A model generated the notes under the pieces. The model was not told the origin of the DNA. It made no database searches and saw only the letters and a program-made list of their open reading frames with translations. A stretch of 64,000 bases of DNA from Viridothelium virens (lineage: Eukaryota; Ascomycota; Dothideomycetes; Trypetheliales; Trypetheliaceae), in NCBI GenBank assembly GCA_010094025.1, contig ML991791.1, positions 124,001 to 188,000 of the forward strand, given 5' to 3'. Numbering within the stretch: the stretch's first letter is position 1; each line of letters opens with the position of its first letter. Below are positions 45,556 to 56,348 of this stretch, in pieces. The translations under genes and the position numbers were made by a program.

Positions 45556-48500
45556 TCATTCGTAATGATGCTTCCTATCAAAATCAAGTATCAGCAATTT
45601 TTGCGAAGGTAGGAATTCAAGAGTCAAAATGGATAGATTTGTCCAGCAAACGCCGACATTCTGACCTGACCAAGGAAGTTCAATAAGCAAAGTGAGCAAT
45701 GGCGTACCGGCGTATTCTACAGGCGTACAGCCACTATTGTCCCGCCTCGATAGATCTCTTTCTGCACCTGCACCTAGAAGGAGCTTGAAACATCGCAAGC
45801 TGCCCTTTTCTGCTGCTGCGTGAAGCGGGACGAGGCCCCGGCGATTGACCTTGGATATCTCACTGCGCGCCCTCTGGACGAGGTATTGACAGATGTGGCC
45901 GTGATCTAGCCAGATCGCATGGTGCAAAGCAGTATTTCCCTCCGGATCAGAGGCATTGCAGTCTGCACCAGCCCGTACCAGGGCTTTCAAAGCGAGGAAG
46001 TTGTTCCTATTGACAGCAATGCTTAGGGGCGTCTCTAAGAAGCGTGTCCGCGCTTCGACGTCAGAGCCAGCATCGATTAAGAACTCGATGTTCAGATTGG
46101 AGTCAATACGATTGTGGAGGGGCGTTGTGAAATTGCTGCGCGCGTTGATATCTGCATTGTAGCGAAGGAGGCATTGCATAGGGAGAATGCTGGTGCATCG
46201 CGCTGCTATGTGACAGGGAGTTTCTTCCGCAGAATCTTGTGCATTGGGGTTTGCGCCAGACCCCAAGAGAGCTTCTAGTATGGCATGTTGGCCAACTATG
46301 GCGGCCAAATGCAGCGCGGTTTGGCCCAGTGAGTTGGCTACCGTAAAGTCTGCCCCGTGGGCCAGTAGATTTCGCACCAGATCCAAATTTCCGTATTTCG
46401 CCGCCATCAAAAGGGGCGTATGGCCGCTTGAGTCAGCATCCTCTAAATAAGCTGAATCGAGCAAAAATAGATGCAAAATGTTCGCCAGCACTTCTGCTGT
46501 TGCTTTGCAGGTCGCCGCTTTGTGCAATGGACGTTCCCCTTTAGCATTTCCGATTCGCACATCTGCACCCTTTTGAATGAGAAATGTGATTAAGTCGATG
46601 GACAGGGCAGAGACTGCGAAATGCAATGGAGTGTTGCCATCTACGTCACCCATGTTCACATCCATGCCCTGGTCAAGAAGTGCCGAGGCTGACAGAAAAA
46701 TATGTTTGCAGCACAGAAAATAAAATGGACTCGCGCCGCGAAGTCCTTGGATGTCGAGCTGCCGAGGCTTGATGCTCAAATGATCGTTCAGAGCTATCCA
46801 TTTTTTCCAAAGGGTTGCCTTGGGCTCAGAGAGATGGTAGATGAGGATGCTCGAAACCCTTTGACTGAGTTCGGCTATCCGCACGTGTTCGAAGAGAAAC
46901 TCTGTAGCATAAGATAAAAAAGGAAATTCCTCGCGCCAGCGCATTTCTTGTTCAAATTCAATTTCCTCACGCTCTTCAAATAGGTCTGGCGTCCAACAGA
47001 TTGCGGTATCCAGAATGCAAGAAATGCATGTTTCCACAATCGCACATTGCCTATCCGCAAGAGTAATCTGAGAGGAAGGTCCTTCCAGGATGCTGAATCC
47101 TTGACCGTGTAAGAAGTATTCACGAACAGATTCGTGTATGAGTTGCACCACTGACTGGGTAGCATTGGAAGTCGGTTCGTTATCTAAAAGATTTTCGCTG
47201 CTTTTATGAGAATCGCGTGGGTAGAAGGGGTCTACATTAGGGCTCATGCTATCCATAACTTCCGGATCACGAATCCGGTAGTCAGGGTGTAAATGAGACG
47301 TCATACCATCCACACCTTCGGGATCATGGATCCAGTTCAAGGAGCCAGAAGCAGTAGGACCCTTTCTCGTGACTCGGGGGCGGGGATATGAGTGATCGCG
47401 TTGCACCTCAGCAAGCCCACGCGTGTAAAATCTTAGAGAGGTCAAAAACCGTTTCGAGTCAGCCGGCAAGCAGTCCGAAGACAAATGCCACGCGCGATTA
47501 TTCGTGGAGTTTTCTTCATGACTCCTTAATGTAAGAGCATGTCGGAGCTCATGCTTCGTTAATGGTCTCGCGGCAAGGATAAGCCAGTTGAATATTGCGG
47601 CCGCTTTCTTCAACTCTCGGTTTGAAGGGGTAGGTGCTCCAGTGAAGAGGCTGGTGAATAAGTCCTCAAGCCGAGGGGGTAGGGCACGCAGGGTTTCTTC
47701 AAGATCTTCGTCAGTCCTTTCGTTATCGAGGCCAATATTAAGACTCTGCACGGCAAGTATGACTCAAAGAAAGACACCCTCAGCCCGTGACGCAATTTTT
47801 CCCGAGAATTATCGAGCTCGTCTATCCTGGCCAGCCGGACACAGTTTGGTCTTGACGAAATGGAGAATGTCCTGGCTATTGAAGGCCTCGACAACAATCT
47901 GGGGACAGTCTAGAACTTGAATATGAGGATAGTGCCGGCTCGACAAGCAAACCTTTAATTTTGAAGAGCTACAGAGCTCCTGGAAATAGTAAATCAAATC
48001 ACGAACCACGTCTTGATCATTTTCATCGCATTCATCCAGGGCGTCTAAAAAGAGAATCGTGTTACGCACACCTTCGATCCTCCCTGTGTAAGCAAGTCGT
48101 AGGAATTGTTGGAGCTCCTCTTGGTGCCATTGCCAAGTACCAGGAAAAGTGGATCCTTTTTCGATATACTTGGAGATGAACGCGGATAGCAGAACCCTGT
48201 CCTGCTGCAATAGATCGAACAGGATAGTCCGAAAAAGCCCCAAAGGCGTTTTCTGCAGCTGAATATTTCCTCTCGTAGTGAAGAAGAACCCCGCTACTGA
48301 GATGGATTTGATCAGGCCTAGTTGTTTCGCACGTCTCAAACACTCCTTCATTAGGGTAGACTTGCCCGAACCAGGCTTCCCCTTTATCCAAAGTAGGCCA
48401 TGCTGAGTTTTGGTGGGCATAAGGTGCCATTGGCTCCACCTATGGAAATCAGGATTGCGAAATAACCAATCTGCGGTGCTTTCTAGTGTCGGCGTGATGT

Positions 48501-49374
48501 TATGTTCCCGATATTCAAGCTCAGGAAAGTGGAGAGACTCAAGGCATTGATTTCTTAGATGCAATCGGTGGCTCCTAATCAGGCGAACTGCACCCTGTAG
48601 CTCCACAATGAGCTTTCTGTATCCCTCCGCGAGTTGACTTTGGAAAACGCATAACGAGATATGGTCAGCTGGTATAATATCATGTTTGTCATCTGAGTGC
48701 TCGAACGATGCCGCCGTCTTCGACAAGACTGGCCATCCTTCTCCCGTCACTAAGCCTTCACTGAAGCTCTTGAATCTGAAGCTATGCAACATCCACAGCG
48801 ATAAAAACGCAGCTTGGGAAAATTCAAGTCTTTCGTCAAAGAACACAGATAAGGGTTCTTGCAATTTAGGGTCGAGTCGGCCAATGACGGCCAAGGCCTT
48901 CTCTGTGCTTTCTCGAAGCGACTTTGCGTCACCGTCGCTTCTATGGGGTGTTCCCATGAAAACTATTTGCAAGGTAAAATTGATGACATCCTTTGTTGCA
49001 AATGATTGTCCATGATCGGCCAAGCGCAAAGCTTCTTTGACGAGGAGTCCTCCAAAGGAGTAAGCGACGAAGATAAGACTCCTTCCAATCGGTCTGATTT
49101 CGACTACCGCAGATAGCAGCTCGGACGCAATATCCATGAGATTGGTCCTCCCTAATCCATTGGTAGTTGTTTCTTGCTTCAAGGTGAAGCCAAATGTCAT
49201 GATTCGCGCCACCGAGCAATCCGCGGGTAATAAATCGGCAGGCCGAAAAACAGTGCACTGGGAGTCCACATCGGAGTTCTGAGCATGTAAACATTCGGCT
49301 ACGTAGGCCCAGGTTTGCCACGGGTGTCCGCTAAGTCCTGGAACAAATACTTGCAGCAGGAGGGTCGTGAACAA
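45556..49374 (-). pseudogene. Alpha/beta-hydrolase - NACHT - ankyrin STAND gene, probably broken
   Basis: Two long frames meet here. The 5' one (49374-47809) has a hydrolase-like module (VFVPGLSGHPWQTW, YSFGGLLVKEAL, VFMGTPHR), then NACHT with Walker A GKPGSGKST near 48360-48390, Walker B ILFLDALDECDE near 48050, and SSRHYPH. The 3' one (47751-45556) carries the helical end of NACHT and about ten ankyrin repeats (46720-45690), e.g. GNTPLHFAV, GHTPLLMAA, GQTALHLAA and GLVPLHAAA. Between them (about 47750-47830) the family sequence continues in other frames with a stop, and no intron fits. The 5' frame also overlaps the upstream hydrolase gene in another phase. The layout is that of fungal NLR-type incompatibility proteins; I judge it a decaying copy with about two or three breaks. 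If unspliced introns were missed it could still be functional. Confidence 0.7.
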
Positions 49375-50733
49375 CCGTCATTCCAATCCTTTCGACCGCT
49401 GTTTCAGGTAAGCTGTTTTGTGTATTGGTATGGGAGCATGAATTTTTAAATTGTTGTTCTCGCGTTTTACTGGATGTGGCTTCCTGAGAAGGCGGACACT
49501 CGGCTACTATATTTGACACCTCCTTACGAATGTTCGTATGAGGGGATTTGCGTCTTACCGCCTCGGCTTCGTATTCAAGAAGATACTTCAAAGCACTTTG
49601 ATAGATTGGGCTGAATTTTGTGTCGAATTTAACTATCGAGGAATGGTCTGCCTCCGCTCTGACTTTGATCTCATCGTGATCCGGAAGATGTAGAAGGGCA
49701 GAGTCGGAAGAGAGGACCGTGATTAAATCTCCAGATCGACTCCAGAATGCGCTAGCGTCTTTCTGTAGGCGTCGAGTCTGCTGCATTTCGATAAAGTTGA
49801 CAATCCGTCGCCCTCGGATGACATTTTTGAAGTCGTTCAACTGATCAATGAGACGCTGTGAGCCAAAGCGGATCTCCCCTACTAGAGACGTGCGGGGATT
49901 TGTTGGATCTTCACCAATCAAAGCCTGAATGTCGTCAACTAACAGTCCTCGGTGAGGCGTCGCGAAAAACATAATGGCAATAATCGAGTCGTATAAGCCG
50001 GCAAGAGTTGGATTGATATCGCGATCATATTGTTTAGCTTTGATCAGTGTTTGTGCGACAATGAGACCGCCAAAGCTGTGCCCTATGAGGACTAAAGACC
50101 GCCGGACTTCTTCAGAGGTGCTACGAATCTTCTTCAGCTCCTCCAAAAACTCTGAGCAGTAGTCTAGCATGGTATGAATGCCCCTGCTTTGAAGCTTGGA
50201 ATTATAGCCGTAGATGAGTGTGCGGCACCTTGACAGGTCTCTCTCCAAGAAATCTTGAAGCCACATACAGCCAAGATCGCTTTTACCCCTCCACGATCCA
50301 AAAGCATGGCCGTCTAGTCCCGTTATGGCAATGACGCTGCTGTGACTCAGTACGATACAGTCAAAAGGGAGACCAGAGGGCCTCACTCTGCATTGTATGG
50401 CTCGTCTGAATCAGGAGAGTACAGTTGGGTAAACCCATGAAAGTGTCGGTCAAAGTTCAGATCAATTGGACCTTCTAGATTAGTCTCCTCCTGCCAGTCG
50501 CTCAGAGGGTCAGTAGTTAGTTGAGAAAGAAAAATCGGAGGCGTCTCCACGGAAAGAAATGCTGTCTGGCTGCTGTCATGATAGCATGATGGAACTAATT
50601 TAATTTTTGGTCGGAAAGTGACCTTTTCCTGCTCCGATAGAAGAGCCTTAAGAGTGGTCGCCAGCTGCTCCTTTGTACAAGAAAGTGGAAGACCCCGGAT
50701 GCGATAGACGAGGGTCCTTTTAGCGTTGGGCAT
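49331..50733 (-). CDS. SERAC1-like alpha/beta-hydrolase module, 5' part of the NLR locus
   Basis: ATG at 50733; exon 1 is 50733-50387, intron 50386-50340 (47 bp, GTGAGG...TCACAG), exon 2 runs 50339-49331. The N-terminal 115 residues (RTLVYRIRGLP..., ending HGFTQLYSPDS) are the typical leader of fungal SERAC1/DUF676-type proteins. The spliced frame then gives VIAITGLDGHAFGSWRG, the nucleophile elbow GHSFGG near 50065, and FFATPHRG near 49960. It ends about 45 bp inside the next hydrolase-NACHT frame. The Pro-rich linker GMTVVHDPP at its end normally leads straight into a second domain, so this is probably the front half of one gene with 45556-49374, separated by a frame change. It could alternatively be a stand-alone hydrolase of about 450 aa. 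Confidence 0.65.
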
Positions 50734-51200
50734 GTCGCTGGAAGACTCGGCTGCAGTGACACAGCAGGCTAAGAGGGACGGTATGCCACATGACGACAAA
50801 CTTCGATCACAAACAGCATGTCGGGAGCGTTCTATGAAGTGATCTTCTAGCGGAACATTCGGTCGATATGAGAGAGGTTCTAGAAAATGGATGACGCGGG
50901 GTCGTGAAAGGGCACAGCCACTCCGGAATCTGAGAGGCGCTGTGCTGTTCACAAAGTAGATACCTCGCGTCCGCTGGTCTACATGGAGTCGGAAAACAGC
51001 AGCTGCTCGTGGCGCTTCTGAACCGCAATGATTGCTATCGATACAACTCTGCTTCGAACACGAGCGGCAGTCGAGTAGAGCAATACTGCATCGACGTCTT
51101 GAGACTCTTATCGCCAGCACTGGTACGAAGAGGTTGAAGATTTACAGCCAGCGCCCTGTCACGTGTCTGCCCGCCGTTACTTACCTACCTACCTTACGGG
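50734..51200. other. Upstream flank of the NLR locus
   Basis: The minus-strand frame that starts the NLR protein is open upstream to about 51120 but without family sequence; I take this as leader DNA. A TTACCTACCTACCTTACGG run at 51181-51199 adjoins the MITE. Confidence 0.4.
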
Positions 51201-51392
51201 GGGAGGGGGGTTTCCTAACCGGTAGTTTACTTAAAATTACGAAAAACTTGCTTTTATGGGCGTAACTTTCAGTCTAATCCGTGTCAACACTAGCTTAACA
51301 CGGGTGTTAACACGGGCTTGGCTGAGAACTAGCTCGTAACAGCAAATTTTTTGTAATTTTAAGTAAACTACCGGTTAGGAAACCCCCCTCCC
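51201..51392. mobile_element. MITE with perfect 40-bp terminal inverted repeats
   Basis: Positions 51201-51240 and 51353-51392 are exact reverse complements over 40 bp. They begin GGGAGGGGGGTTTCCTAACC and continue to AAAATTAC at 51240. The 112-bp core contains a second small imperfect repeat (CGGGTGTTAACACGGG near 51301). There is no coding potential, so this is a non-autonomous DNA element. The flanks (ACCTTACGG left, CCGTAGGTACCTTAC right) continue the symmetry imperfectly, so the true ends may lie up to about 15 bp further out. Perfect arms suggest recent movement or selection on the hairpin. Confidence 0.8.
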
Positions 51393-51712
51393 GCCCGTAG
51401 GTACCTTACATGCCTAACCGCAGGAGCACGGGTCCCGGGCATGAAGAATAAACTCACCCTCATAGGCCAGTGTGACCTGAAAGGGAGTAGGAATCAAAGA
51501 AAGAAAGAAAGAAGAATAAACTCCACTAGGGGCTTAAAGGTGAGTTACTGATCATCAACGTAACAATACTATCGGCATCAAAGTATCATCAGCTCATTCG
51601 AGAGAAAAGGACGGCGCCGATATGGTACGCGGTTGAAGATACGAGACATGTGATACTCTACTCGCCGCGAGATTGCTCTCATCTACGACAATCCCGCGAA
51701 CACCCTCTCAAA
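51393..51712. other. Short intergenic stretch right of the MITE
   Basis: Contains an AAGAAAGAAAGAAAGAAG purine microsatellite near 51497-51514. I see no gene. Confidence 0.4.
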
Positions 51713-51830
51713 CGTAATCCTGCACTGATGAGCGCTACACTGCTCGCGCGTTTGCCCTCTATCGTAACTTACACTGCCTCAAAGAGAACAGTAAGCTCTA
51801 TTTTACTCCCCTAAAACCCCAAGATGAAGT
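51713..51830 (+). pseudogene. Second, shorter copy of the P450 exon start
   Basis: The stretch matches 43383-43490 in direct orientation, with a run of about 46 identical bases (both begin AGCGCTACACTGCTCGCGCG) and a few differences beyond. Similarity includes the intron-end-like GTAATYCTGCACT word before the exon and fades after about 105 bp. It lies about 8.3 kb from the first copy, with the NLR locus between them. Too short to function. Confidence 0.65.
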
Positions 51831-52177
51831 TAATCTGTAACACAAGCGATCATCCAGCATTTGATTTGAGCGGGGTGTATTAAAGAGTTGACCATTATAC
51901 TGGAGGTAATGATATATTGAAGCCTACCACTGACGCCATCGCTGTGCTATCCTTTATCTATTATTTTGCCGATGCAGCAGTAGAAGTTCAGATTGATTTC
52001 GCTAGGGGCAAGCCTAGTGGGGAATGAATTGTGGCCATAGGATGTAAGACACAGGGAAACTGATGACCGACTTGAGAAGTGTAGTGAGTGCGAACTATTA
52101 GATTGACATCATTGGAGACAGCGGGTTCCAAGAAGTGTGCGCTTCCACTATGCATACCCAATGCGACTTTCAAGGCT

Positions 52178-53804
52178 TTAGCCAGCTGCATATTTCGACA
52201 GGGCCCGTAGCTTGGCCCCATAAAACCAGAATACGAACGGACTTGAGATACCAATGGCAATACCGATGAAAGCCAAGATGCTGGATTCCCACCCGTAACC
52301 CACACGCTGGTACAGGTATGGAGCGAAGAGCGGGAAGCCAAAGCCGCACAAGCTACGGAGGATAACCACAGCGGCAAGCGCACTGGCGGCGAAGCGCGTG
52401 TAGCTGTCGATGATGTAGCCCTGCATGCCCTGCAGACACATGATGACGCCCATACCAAAGATAGCGATGCCGAGATTGGGCATGATCCAGTGGACGTGGC
52501 CCTCCACACTCCAGCCATACCAGAAAAGGCCGATAGGTTCAAGGACAGACCCTATGATCATTGAAGGAACGCGATACTCTGGTAGACCAACGCCGTTGTT
52601 TTTTGCCTTGAGCCGGCGATAGATGCGGTCGACAAACAGCGTGTTTATTTGCACACCCAGCACGGTGCCGAGACCAAGAGAGATGAAGTTGAGTCCACCA
52701 ATACCAAGACTCTCGCCATACACCTCGCTCCATACGACTGGGAAAGTGACTGTGATGAGGTAGGTCAGCCCAAAGAGGTACGCCATGTAAAGCGCAATGA
52801 CCTGGACTATCGGCTGGGTAGCGAGCATGCGCGACGGACGCATCAAAGCGCCACCCATGGAGCTGAGAAGGCTCTTAGGCGGTTCGGCGGTGTGCAGCTT
52901 TTCGTTTCCGGTCTTCTTCACAAGGCGTGCCCTCTTCCTTCGTAAGAGGGTGGGTGCATGCGTCTCCCGTAGCCAGATCAAGCCGATGACCTGGATGACG
53001 CCCGCAAAAATACTGCTCGACCAAAAAATCCAACACCATGTGGTTTTCTCGGCACACCACATTTCAGCTATCGGTCCGAGGACTGGTCCAAGGAGCGGTG
53101 CGAGACTGTAGATACCTACCGCCTTACCACGTCGCTCAGGAGGCCAGACGTCACTAGACAGTGTACCGAATGTGTCAGTCAACAAAATATCTTCACGCAG
53201 ATGCGATTTGAGCACGTATCGCTTACCCTATAGTTCCTCCTCCAATGGCAAGCGGAGCGCTCCCACCAATGCCAGAAAGGAAACGGAACACGAACATCTC
53301 AGCGCTATTCTGGGCGAATCCGCAGCCAAGGTTCCAAGCCAGGAAGAACACATTGCTGGCTTGCAAGACGCGAGAGCGACCGAAGATCTCGGAGACAGGA
53401 CCGAAAAATACGGGCCCAACAGCATAGCCCAGGACGAAGATGGACAGAGCCATTTCTACTTCAATTTGGCTCTTCATGTGAAGTTCCCTACCCAGGGTGC
53501 CCAAAGCAGGTGCCACCATGGATGATGCCACTGGGGAGACGAAGGTGAAGATGGAGACGAGTACGGTCAGAACCCATTTCTCTTTGTTGCTCCAGTTCTT
53601 AGGGTTCTCGACGTCTTGCGGTCCATCCCACGTGACGAGATCCGGGTCGTTCTGCTCCGTTTTGGGGTCAGGTTGTGGGGATTTGGCAGCCTCCAGATCT
53701 CGCTCGCTCTTCTGTTCATCTTGCTTTTCTGTAGTGATTGGTGCTGAGTCTTCTGCATCGAGTGTTCTCTCGGAGTTGGAAGAATTATGCTCTTTTTGAT
53801 CCAT
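52178..53804 (-). CDS. MFS transporter, DHA1 multidrug-type
   Basis: Plasma-membrane proton-coupled exporter family (12 helices). Exon 1 is 53804-53227, intron 53226-53154 (73 bp, GTAAGC...GTCTAG), exon 2 is 53153-52178; 517 aa. The N-terminal tail of about 80 residues is acidic and Gln/Ser-rich, followed by the family start NPKNWS. The helix 2-3 loop carries motif A-like GPVSEIFGRS, helix 4 FRFLSGIGG, and after the intron ERRGKAVGIYSLAPLLGPVLGPI, the DHA1 motif C region. The central loop is Lys/Arg-rich. Family members export drugs, polyamines or fungal metabolites. It lies 10 kb from the terpenoid cluster; a role in exporting its product is possible but unsupported. Confidence 0.9.
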
Positions 53805-56348
53805 CTCGGTCGTAGCTCGAGCCAGGTAGAACTCAGAGGGTTAGATTCTTGCTCCATTTTTTTGGGAGCTCGAAGACTATTAATACGTCGTTGTTGCACC
53901 AACTGAAAAGCCCTTTCGGGTTTTGACGCTGCTCAAAATCCGAGAGCCAATAAGGTCCACGAACATTCCACAACACATCTTGGAACATATTTTTCGTAGA
54001 CGTCATTCATTAAACTTTGCGACATGAAAACAAGATCTGATCGAGAAGCTGTCTTGCACTTGCTACAGTGATTGATTGTGTAGAGGATGCACCATGTTGG
54101 CAGAAATTCCATCCTACGTGAAAAGAGATCGCAACGGCTTTCTAGTATTCTTTCGGCTTAGTGTGAAGTACCTTCTCTTGTAGCCATGCAACATGTATAT
54201 CAGATCGACGGTCTTCGGCGATACGGACAGCAGCAAGTAGTCCACTGTCCAGTGTTGAGGAGGCTCTTATTACGGTGGCTGCCGCAGGGTGCTGAGCTGG
54301 GCACTAACCATCTCCAGATAAGAGCATGAAGATCAATCTCTTTCCGAACCAATCAACCCCTCCGAGCCTCGACGTCCTGCATTTTGCCTATCAGGGAATA
54401 ACAATACCAGTTGCACTTTCATCCTCCCTGAAGAGGTCCATCGAGTTCTCTTGATTGTGAATCTGCAATGGTTTGAGAGGATTTTTTATCTCGCTGCAAG
54501 GAACTCTGATCATACGATCTTGCTACAAGTGAACCTCAGTAGATACCTACCAAGGTAGGTATTAGTGGGTACCTAGCAACCTGGAACACTCTTCAAACTT
54601 TAAATAATCCGCTACCAAGCTGTGCCCGTTGGCTAGCGCGAATCATTGTAGAGGGTCCACTAAAAGAATCGTACGAGCCATAAGATTTGTAATAATTCTT
54701 AGAAAATCTTTATAGTCTGGTATATCGAGAATATGTCCTGGTAGCCCTGCATTACAGGATCAGCGCCGATTGTAACATTCTTGGTCATTCACGGGAGCCA
54801 TTGGATGCCCAGCAACGATGCAAAACTAGTATTGATGATAATGGAGAGAAGCCGCGGGGAGAAAATGTCGAGGAGTCTCAAGATAAGCTGGATCGGGCCT
54901 GATATTATGAGTAGTGTGCACCCCTCAATCTCCAAAGTCCCCCTGGGCACCGTATCAGTCGCGACCTGCCAGATTAGCCTCAAGCCCTCGGCACCACCGA
55001 GCCATTGAATAAGACGCAGATTTTCAAATTTGGTATCTGTGCGATTCCTCGCCTCGAGAGCATATCAATTTGCCTCGCCGTTGCTCTGATTTTGAGACCG
55101 TTCCATGATTAAATAAAATTTTCATCTTTAATATAGTATGACCTTGAATTGAGTTTGGACGACGGAGAGTGAACTGTCATAGGAATTGACAAGCGCCAGA
55201 TATTCACGTTTAGTTTTCGAGCAAAGTCGGCGTTGATGGACAACCGAGCCTCGAGTGGAGAGTTTTTCTAATGTCATGGGAGTCAGCAGTAATGCATGGA
55301 AGGGTCAAGATCTCACAAGGCCAGGAAGTTCGATTAATAAATATACGGCGTGAGCGTCTTACGATTGCAGAGTCGGGTAACGGTCTCGACATTTCGGTTC
55401 CTAATCTACGCGCCCTCGGAGTACCCAGGACGAGATGCTTCTACAGAAGACATTGAAGATGATACTGGGAAGTTTGCAATTTTCTTTCTGATCATTCCTA
55501 AAGCCTTGTTTTTGTGTTCGCCTCTCCATGGGAATGGATTACTGGGTCCTTTTGACGTACAATAGCCGCTAGAAAGCAGATGCTCCGTACAGCATAACTC
55601 ACGTTGTTCAGAGCAGCATGATGCAGGCTTTGATACAGAACGACGTGGGATCACAACAGAGCTCTGAACGTCCTGTACTATCGAGAAGACAGGCTATCCA
55701 ACAGCTTAATTCATTGTTGCCTCGGAGTCAAGGCCGGATTGCCAGAGCTCGGAGAGACAGCCGAGATCGTACGGTGGACTGGTCACCATTGAGATCGACA
55801 GTGCGTCGACACAAGAGCTTGGATGAAGGGTGATGGTGAGGAAGGTGATACGAAATCAGAGTCCACAATAACTGGTTGGTGTTCTCACTGAAGTGTGGTC
55901 ACCCTGGCGACAAATAGCCGTTGACCAGTCCGAAAGGGATAGCCACTCCAGCCCCTCTCCCACAGCTCTGCGTTCGCGAACTCCCTCACCGCCGTACCCG
56001 CCCCAGCAAAGCCTTACTTCTCCACTACGTCTCCACCCTCGACTTTGGCTTCCGAGACTTGCGGCTCGCTTGCATTGTTGTCGCGTTAGTTTCGCGACCG
56101 GCCTTTTGGACCTTTTGGATCCTGACCGCAGCCAGTGAACCGTGTAGCTACTGCTCTATTGACTCGAAGCCGCCTCAACGTGAACGATTCTTGACAGTGG
56201 CCGCTTGTCTCGGTACAGAACTCGCCGCGTGTGCGCTCTGACGGCTCTCCGGTATCTCCCGCTGGACTCCTCGTCAGGAGGTTCGAGTAACCGAACATAC
56301 GAAAGCAAGCATCTCCACGGCCAAGGCCACATTCACTGATTGCCCACC
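53805..56348. other. Long intergenic region between MFS and coiled-coil genes
   Basis: No gene recognised over 2.5 kb. It has an AT-rich part near 54600-54730 and 55080-55140. Frames at 54781-55008, 55271-55565 and 55618-55833 are short, overlap antisense frames and lack motifs. The last 400 bp are C-rich and probably the 5' leader of the coiled-coil gene. Confidence 0.45.
54543..54562. repeat. Perfect 20-bp palindrome
   Basis: ATACCTACC-AA-GGTAGGTAT: two 9-bp arms around AA. TACCTACC-type words also occur near 39745, 51185 and 51400, so this is a recurrent low-complexity motif in this genome rather than a clear binding site. Confidence 0.5.

Noticed and set aside
52425-53799. Several plus-strand frames across the MFS gene
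   Set aside because: Antisense shadows of the transporter; the minus strand carries the family motifs and the intron.
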